Shown here piece after piece: positions 58,715 to 64,000 of a DNA stretch of 64,000 bases. Made by a program: the position numbers and the translations under genes. The notes below the pieces were generated by a model, which saw only the letters and a program-made list of their open reading frames with translations, was not told the origin of the DNA and did not search any database. Location: contig KN834849.1 in NCBI GenBank assembly GCA_000827265.1, positions 11,085-75,084 of the forward strand, in the 5' to 3' direction. Source of the DNA: Collybiopsis luxurians FD-317 M1 (Eukaryota > Basidiomycota > Agaricomycetes > Agaricales > Omphalotaceae). Position 1 is the stretch's first letter. Each line of letters starts with the position of its first letter.

Positions 58715-59297
58715 ATGTCTTTAGGAGAAGGTATGAATTCATTTTTTTCCCAGTGATTGAAGGCTTCACAGCTGGCACAGCCGATGCAAAGTTTCCTTCC
58801 TCTGGAAGCTTGGACATACCTCCTTCACCCACGGTTGAAAATCCAGGGCAGGTTGGTGCAATATTGTATTGTGGGGACGTCTAGTAATTATACTACTCCA
58901 TGTTCGCAGGTCTATCCAAAGTCAGACCCACACGCTGGTCCGTATTAGCTCGACTCCGATTCATGATATGATCACTTACCTTGCCTTCATTGGTATAGCC
59001 CGCTTAGGTACCATTCCAGGTGCCGGACGCTCAAACAGCTCTCAAACTCTCATCGGGAACCCCTTCCTCATGCGTGAGGCTTTCTTGAAGATCGACCACG
59101 CTCTCGGGAACGTGATTGACATTCTTGAAAGGGAGGAAATGTCCGTTGGTGGGTCGGAAGATGAGAACGAGTTGCTGAAAAAGTTCCGGCAATGGAGAGG
59201 AGAACTAGATGAAATTCGTGCGGGTCATCGAACACCAGAATCGAGGTCCCGGTCGAGAGTTCCGCCTGAACGGGAAGGAGGGATGTTTACAGACTAA
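58715..59297 (+). CDS. Unrecognised small protein (about 150 residues)
   Basis: Exon 1 starts MSLGEG at 58715. Introns at about 58734, 58855 and 58939 give a continuous frame through GFTAGTADAKFPSSGSLDI, VYPKSDPHAGPRLGTIPGA, and then an uninterrupted C-terminal exon. The last part has LMREAFLKIDHALGNVIDIL, helical and amphipathic, then acidic EDENELLKKFRQWRGELDEI and an Arg/Ser-rich tail. No signal peptide or membrane helix is present. Good splice sites and codon-like composition suggest a real gene; I know no homologous family. A helical dimerising protein is a guess. Confidence 0.6.
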
Positions 59298-60286
59298 AAA
59301 AAGCATTTTCATCGCTCCATCTATCTTTTAATGGTGCATTAAATTCTAGGATGGGAATGGAATTGATCAGTCTACGTCTAATGAGTTGGAATATTTCTTG
59401 GTGATCGATACGATGTGTAACTTAAATCAGTGAATATCATGTACACTAATGTACAATTGTTTCACGTCTCAGGATCCATTGTAATAAAAATTTGTGTTAT
59501 ATAGTATACTATTTCAAGACAGCCAAAACAGGGTGAACCAGGGTGATTTTATAGAGCTAGCTTGCTCAGAATCTCGAGTTGTGACACGGCCTCAGGGAAC
59601 TCAACTGCACCCTGTAACGTTTTCCCATTATACTGTCACTGCCAGGTCGTCGACTTCCGAGTGCGCCGGCATGAACATGAGGTGAAGCATGTTCATGATG
59701 CCGTCTTTGCGAGTTCGAATGAGGATGCGGCATATATGAAGGTGATTCCAGACCGAGCGACTCCTGAAGTTCAGTGGGAAATTCTAGGCGCATTCTCCGC
59801 CTTCGCCGCTGAGGACCTAAAAACGAGGAAGAAGATTCGGGTATAAATTCAGAGGGAGGAAAGGCGTCGGGGGCTGCATAAGTTAGGAAAGAGCAGTTAG
59901 TTTCGGACAATTTATATACGAGAGACAAGAAAGCTGCGAAATTTTTGGGCAAAAATCCAGCAGGACTTACGAGGCATAGTTCGGCACAACTTCTTAAGCT
60001 GGAAAGGTTCTGAATCAGCCTTTGGGAATTGCTTAGGATTTCTTGGTTTCGGGGTCAGATAAAAATCATAAGCGGGGCTGATACGTATAGAGAAATTCGT
60101 CGAGAGGCGACTAGTGAGCCTGAGGCAGCGAGCTAGAAGGTACAAACTATCGGTTAGTGACTTCGTCGATCAAACGGATACACGATCAGAAAAAAATAAA
60201 CATCAAAACGAATTCAATGAGGCTTTCAGGTGTGTCAAGGCTGTGACTCGGTGTTTGCTAGCACCCACCGATGCCCAGAGATTGTA
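59298..60286. other. About 1 kb without a supportable gene
   Basis: Overlapping open frames on both strands around 59560-59950 (Arg/His-rich) have no domain and conflict with each other. I take them as chance. Confidence 0.45.
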
Positions 60287-61073
60287 TCACACCATTGAAT
60301 AAAGTCTAAAATAATCATTAAGTGTCATCCCCCAGCGTAGGGATGAGGTACCAGTCATTCCTACATAGCGTTTCGCCCCTTACGTTTAGGTGCCAGAATG
60401 AAAATGAACAGATAGCGAACGGGAAATACCAGACCGACCTTGTAGCTGTGCATCGAGGCAGTCCGCCCGAGTTTGCAACAGCTTGAGTAAGGCAAAATAA
60501 GCCTTCTTGTGGGGTCGTAGCCCCACGACGCACAGGGAATGAGGCCAGAGCTCCATTCCGGCGTCTTCTAGAGTACATTTGGCAATCTAAGTGGGAAAAA
60601 GTCGAATTAAGAGACGGATTTTAGAGAAGACCAGAAATTATCAGCTCGATGCTTACGTCTAAGAGATCCATTATCTACAAGGACCGACAAAAAAGCAGGA
60701 GATGTTAGTGCAGATACAAATTCAATTGATACCAAAATAGTTAACTAACTCTGGAAGCAGACTGGAATAATTCATTATCGGGCAAGGCAAGCTCGTTCCG
60801 AAAAAAAGCTGAACGAAGTTCTTGCAAAGCTTCCAGCACACAATCAAAGTGACGCAAACGCCACGCTAAAGATTCATAATTTGCCTCTAGGCTCCAATTT
60901 GAGCTTGATGCCGACGCAGCAGAATCCGAACATGAGGAGACGCTGTTTCGTGGCAAATTACTACTACTCATGCTCAAAAGAGGACCTTTGTAAATTAATC
61001 GTGGGGAGCTCGACAGAGAAGAAGGATGAGTCCCTGAGGAGGATGAAAAGAGAAAAGTTTCAGACGAGACCAT
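60287..61073 (-). CDS. Unrecognised protein with a Ser-rich N-terminus and helical core
   Basis: The minus-strand gene starts MVSSETFLFSSSSG. The first 60 residues are Ser-rich; then SLAWRLRHFDCVLEALQELR and ELALPDNELFQSAS. A GTTAGT donor leads to an 18-nt exon (60674-60657, coding IMDLLD). A further intron is followed by IAKCTLEDAGMELWPHSLCV and a helical ALLKLLQTRADCLDAQLQG. A last intron brings the stop at 60287. The frame is unbroken across all three introns, which supports the model. No signal, membrane helix or known motif is seen. It is divergent from MCM10 (576 bp apart). Confidence 0.55.
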
Positions 61074-61648
61074 GAGGGAAGTGATAGTGACGGAGGATGG
61101 TCAAGCCGTGCGGTGTAAGCCGCTCGCCAATTGTCTCCCGATGAGACGTTCTGCGTGTTGCTTTTCTACTACCTATACAAGCCTCCGTTCGGCGAATCCC
61201 GTAATCCCGTTGTCAAAGGTAAAATGCTCATTATACGGCTCTAGCCCGAAGGTTACATATTATTACAAATTTAAGCCAGTGTCCAATAATTTCGGAGTCA
61301 CTGATACAAGCTAGAAAGACTCTAGTGGCAAAAAGAGGCTGAGTCGGAGATTGAAACGAGGTAAACCCATTTTGGTAGGCTTAGGACCTGAATTCGTAGA
61401 ATTTTTCCTACCGTATTTTATGGCGGATTTACATCTCCAGTATGTAGGCCTGTGATTTGAAGCCCCAAATTCTGGCATCAGATTTACCATGAAGGTCTGT
61501 AATTGTGGAAGGCTATCATCTCCGGAGACCCGGTCGAAGCAGTCCGGACTCCGGAGCTAGTACATTGCATGACTGTGAGAAAATTCACGTCGTGACTGAA
61601 CACGTTTTACGTTATAATACGCGACGCGCCGTTTACCCTTCTACGCTC
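61074..61648. other. Divergent promoter region
   Basis: About 575 bp between the unrecognised minus-strand gene and MCM10. A plus-strand open frame starting 61072 is interrupted and has no domain. Confidence 0.5.
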
Positions 61649-64000
61649 ATGGACTCCTTGGCTAATAGGGAAAAGGCTAGGAAAGAAGATATACGGAGAC
61701 AGATTGATTTACTCAAGTCACAACTATCCGACGACGAAGAAACTCCATCAGCTCCTAGTTCATCCAAACGCAAGCTAGTAAAGCCTGGTTTGCTAGTGCC
61801 TAGTACTCCTTCGCCTAGTACGGTTTTACGGTCTTTTCTTAATGATTGACTAATATGCATGCCCAGGAAAGAAGAGAAAATTAGAAGAGCCCCAACCTGC
61901 ATCTTCGCGAAATGTTAACATTCTGGCAACTGCAGTATCCAAGGTCAACAGCAGGGCAGCAGAAGACGCCGATTACATCCCGGTGAAGTTAGCCCCGTCA
62001 AAGCTGGTACAGAATTTGTCCAAATTGCACTCTGAAGAAGACGACTCTCTCAAATCTGGTGCTACTCTCCGGACATCATCGTTCTCGGACAAACCACCAG
62101 AAATTACAAAAGAACGCGCGCTATATAGACGAGATGAAGACCTGGCTATTATTGAGTCGCTACCTCTGGGGCCCGCGGAACACAAGCCACCGTTTGACGA
62201 CCCGCACTTTGAGCGTGTTGAACCAAATTCAGGAATCCGTTTAAAGTTTGCAACAGGTTTTCGGAGATATCTAGTCCCTGTAGCTGATACCAATGTGTTT
62301 AGGTCTCGCATTCTACCGCACGAAGATCTCCAAGATCATCTACGTGGTCGATATTATCTGTCCCCTTCTCTCCTATACTCTTGTATTCGTCTTCTTCCCG
62401 ACAAGACCGGCTACGACATACCGGTGGATGGAGACTGGATTACCATTGCTGTCGTTGCGGAACGTGGACCTATCAAGTATACAAGCCCTCCAGCAGGTGT
62501 AGGAAGAGAAGACGATGTCGAGGTTGGCGACCCGAGTACGAATGGGAAGAATAAGGGTGGAGGGACGAAAAAGACCCGAACCGACGCGCCCAATCGGAGG
62601 CGGCGATACGTCAATGTCAAACTGATAGATTTTGGTTCGCGCTCCTCCTCTTCTTCATCCACCAAAGGTCAAATCCGTGGCGACGCCTTCCTCACTTTAC
62701 TGCTTTTTGAAGCCGAAATGGTTGATCTAATCACAGAGGAGTATGGTGCGAAGCTGGCGCAACCGAAAAAGGTCTATCGAGGCGGAAGTGGAGGTGCTTT
62801 TGAAGCGATGGCGAAGCTGAAAGAAGGAGATGTCATAGCGTTGTTGAATCCCAGGATAATGAAGCCCTTCACAGTACGTTCTTCACGATGCACGTGGAAG
62901 ACCTGGCAATTGATCTTCTGTAGAATTCTTCCTCCTCCAACCCCCATCCAATACACAACATCCTCGCCGTGACTCCGACGAATGCGAATTCTATAATTCA
63001 TATCGGGCGCAGTCTCGATTTGGGCATGTGCACAGTACAAAAGCGAGATGGCTCAACATGTGGCTCCTGGTGTGACAAACGAATATCGAACGTATGTGAA
63101 TGGCACGTAACAAACGCAGTGCAACGACGAAGGGCGGCGAGACCCGAGCTTGCTGTTGGGTAAGTTTTACCTTCTCATCTTTCCGCTTTCCTTATGCTCA
63201 TTTCCCTATCTTCGAATATGCAGGACATCCGGTATGACCAACTCAGCTGCTGTCACTCAGAATCGAAGATTTGACCCAAAATCCGAGTACGATCCCGTTC
63301 GAAAAACGGGTTTACTACCCCGAGGCGGAGCACCTTCTGGTAAATTCGCTTCCGGAGGCTCATACGAAGGAGAGACAGGTGCAACATACGTGCTCTCCGG
63401 GCACGTCATAAATGGCTCCAACAGCGTTGACACTACCCACGTCTCAGAGCAAATGGGCAGGGAAGGCCAGGCGAGGGCGCAGCGCGCCGAGGCGAGACGG
63501 CAAGAGGACGAGCTACTCAAAAAGATGTTAAAGAAAGAGAAAGCGCAGGATAGTACCGGAAGGCATATGAAGAGTGTTTTGAAAGCGAGGGAGGTCGTCG
63601 AGAAGCTGAAGGAGGTCAAAGATAAAACAATACCGAGAAAGAGGAAGTTGAAAATGGATGAAGAGGAGGAGGAAGCAGACGATGCGGCTGAGGATGAAGA
63701 TGATGAGACAGAGAACGTTCCCACTGCATCTCGCTATCGCCCAGAGATGATTAAGAATCTCGGATTCGATCCAGTAGCTATGAAGCTAGGCTCACAACGG
63801 AAGAAACATGCGGACGTGCAGAAAAAGGTCAGTATTTCCTTTTCATTCTATGGATTCTTACCCATTCTTCTTAGCTCGATGATTTAGCAGCGTTACAAAA
63901 GTCTCGAAATGGAAAAGAAATTAACCTTGGCCCACGCCCAGGACCCAAGATACGGTCGGGAGTGTTCAAGCCTACTATTGAACCGGCGAGGTTCAGGATT
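61649..64000 (+). CDS. MCM10: DNA replication initiation protein MCM10 (3' end beyond the window)
   Basis: Mcm10 binds DNA, CMG helicase and Pol-alpha in replication initiation. The start MDSLANREKARKEDIRRQID is a coiled-coil N-terminus. After the first intron come basic KKRKLEEPQP and a Ser-rich linker. The OB-fold/internal domain is DEDLAIIESLPLGP, HFERVEPNSGIRLKFA, LLFEAEMVDLI and LKEGDVIALLNPRIMKPF. The zinc-finger part follows as LGMCTVQKRDGSTCGSWCDK and CEWHV. The C-terminal NLS-rich part (PRKRKLKM, acidic patch) and a last exon LDDLAALQKSR continue to the edge. An insertion of about 40 residues rich in Gly, Lys and Ser (around 62490-62670) sits within the OB part. The gene is cut by the window end. 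Confidence 0.93.

Noticed and set aside
59494..59952. Arg/His-rich frames on both strands
   Set aside because: Contradict each other, no splice structure, and no family.

Overview
This is a 64-kb piece of a filamentous fungal nuclear genome. It is most likely from a mushroom-forming basidiomycete (Agaricomycetes). The evidence is dense genes with many short (about 45-65 nt) GT-AG introns, very short exons, basidiomycete-style gene families and short intergenic gaps. I cannot name the species. One assembly gap (423 N) lies at 11498-11920.

Layout. 1-5.9 kb is gene-poor. It holds an LTR/promoter-like stretch rich in GAGTCA motifs and an intron-containing tRNA-Arg(UCU) at 2037-2124. 5.9-9.8 kb is one large multi-exon gene for a conserved protein with an F-box-like N-terminus. 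11.1-13.7 kb carries a secreted proline-rich repeat protein, interrupted by the assembly gap, and a 27-codon proline-rich ORF behind its own TATA box. 13.8-21.1 kb is housekeeping: TAM41 (mitochondrial CDP-DAG synthase), a derlin, an OXR1-type TLDc protein and a nucleoside-diphosphate-kinase-like protein that lacks the catalytic histidine. 21.1-25.2 kb is gene-poor, with a tandem of decayed tRNA-derived SINE-like units and a tiny Cys-ended ORF.

25.2-39.2 kb is the most distinctive block. Two related genes for membrane-bound ferredoxin-reductase-like proteins lie in opposite orientation. The one at 35.0-39.2 kb carries a complete NRPS-type adenylation domain fused directly to the membrane/reductase half with no visible carrier domain. 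The one at 25.2-27.3 kb consists of the membrane/reductase half alone. Between them are ALG6 (N-glycan glucosyltransferase), a DUF4436-like membrane protein, a SET/MYND protein and LSM6.

40.2-64 kb is again dense and mostly housekeeping: RAD50, a Rieske-DUF455 fusion, an F-box protein, mitoribosomal uL29m, an SDHAF1-type LYR protein, an MFS anion/cation-type transporter, a GPI-anchored Ser/Thr-rich protein, a hotdog thioesterase, RIB7 (riboflavin synthesis), a NIF3 protein, two unrecognised proteins, and MCM10 running off the right end.

Gene architecture is itself notable. Conserved protein sequence is continuous only if exons of 4, 5, 12, 12, 14, 16, 18, 19 and 21 nt are used in various genes and if two introns are GC-AG. 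Several head-to-head pairs have only about 20-110 bp between start codons (SMYD/LSM6, F-box/uL29m, RAD50/Rieske-DUF455, thioesterase/RIB7). All gene models are my own readings by eye; exon borders were set by splice consensus, frame and remembered family conservation.
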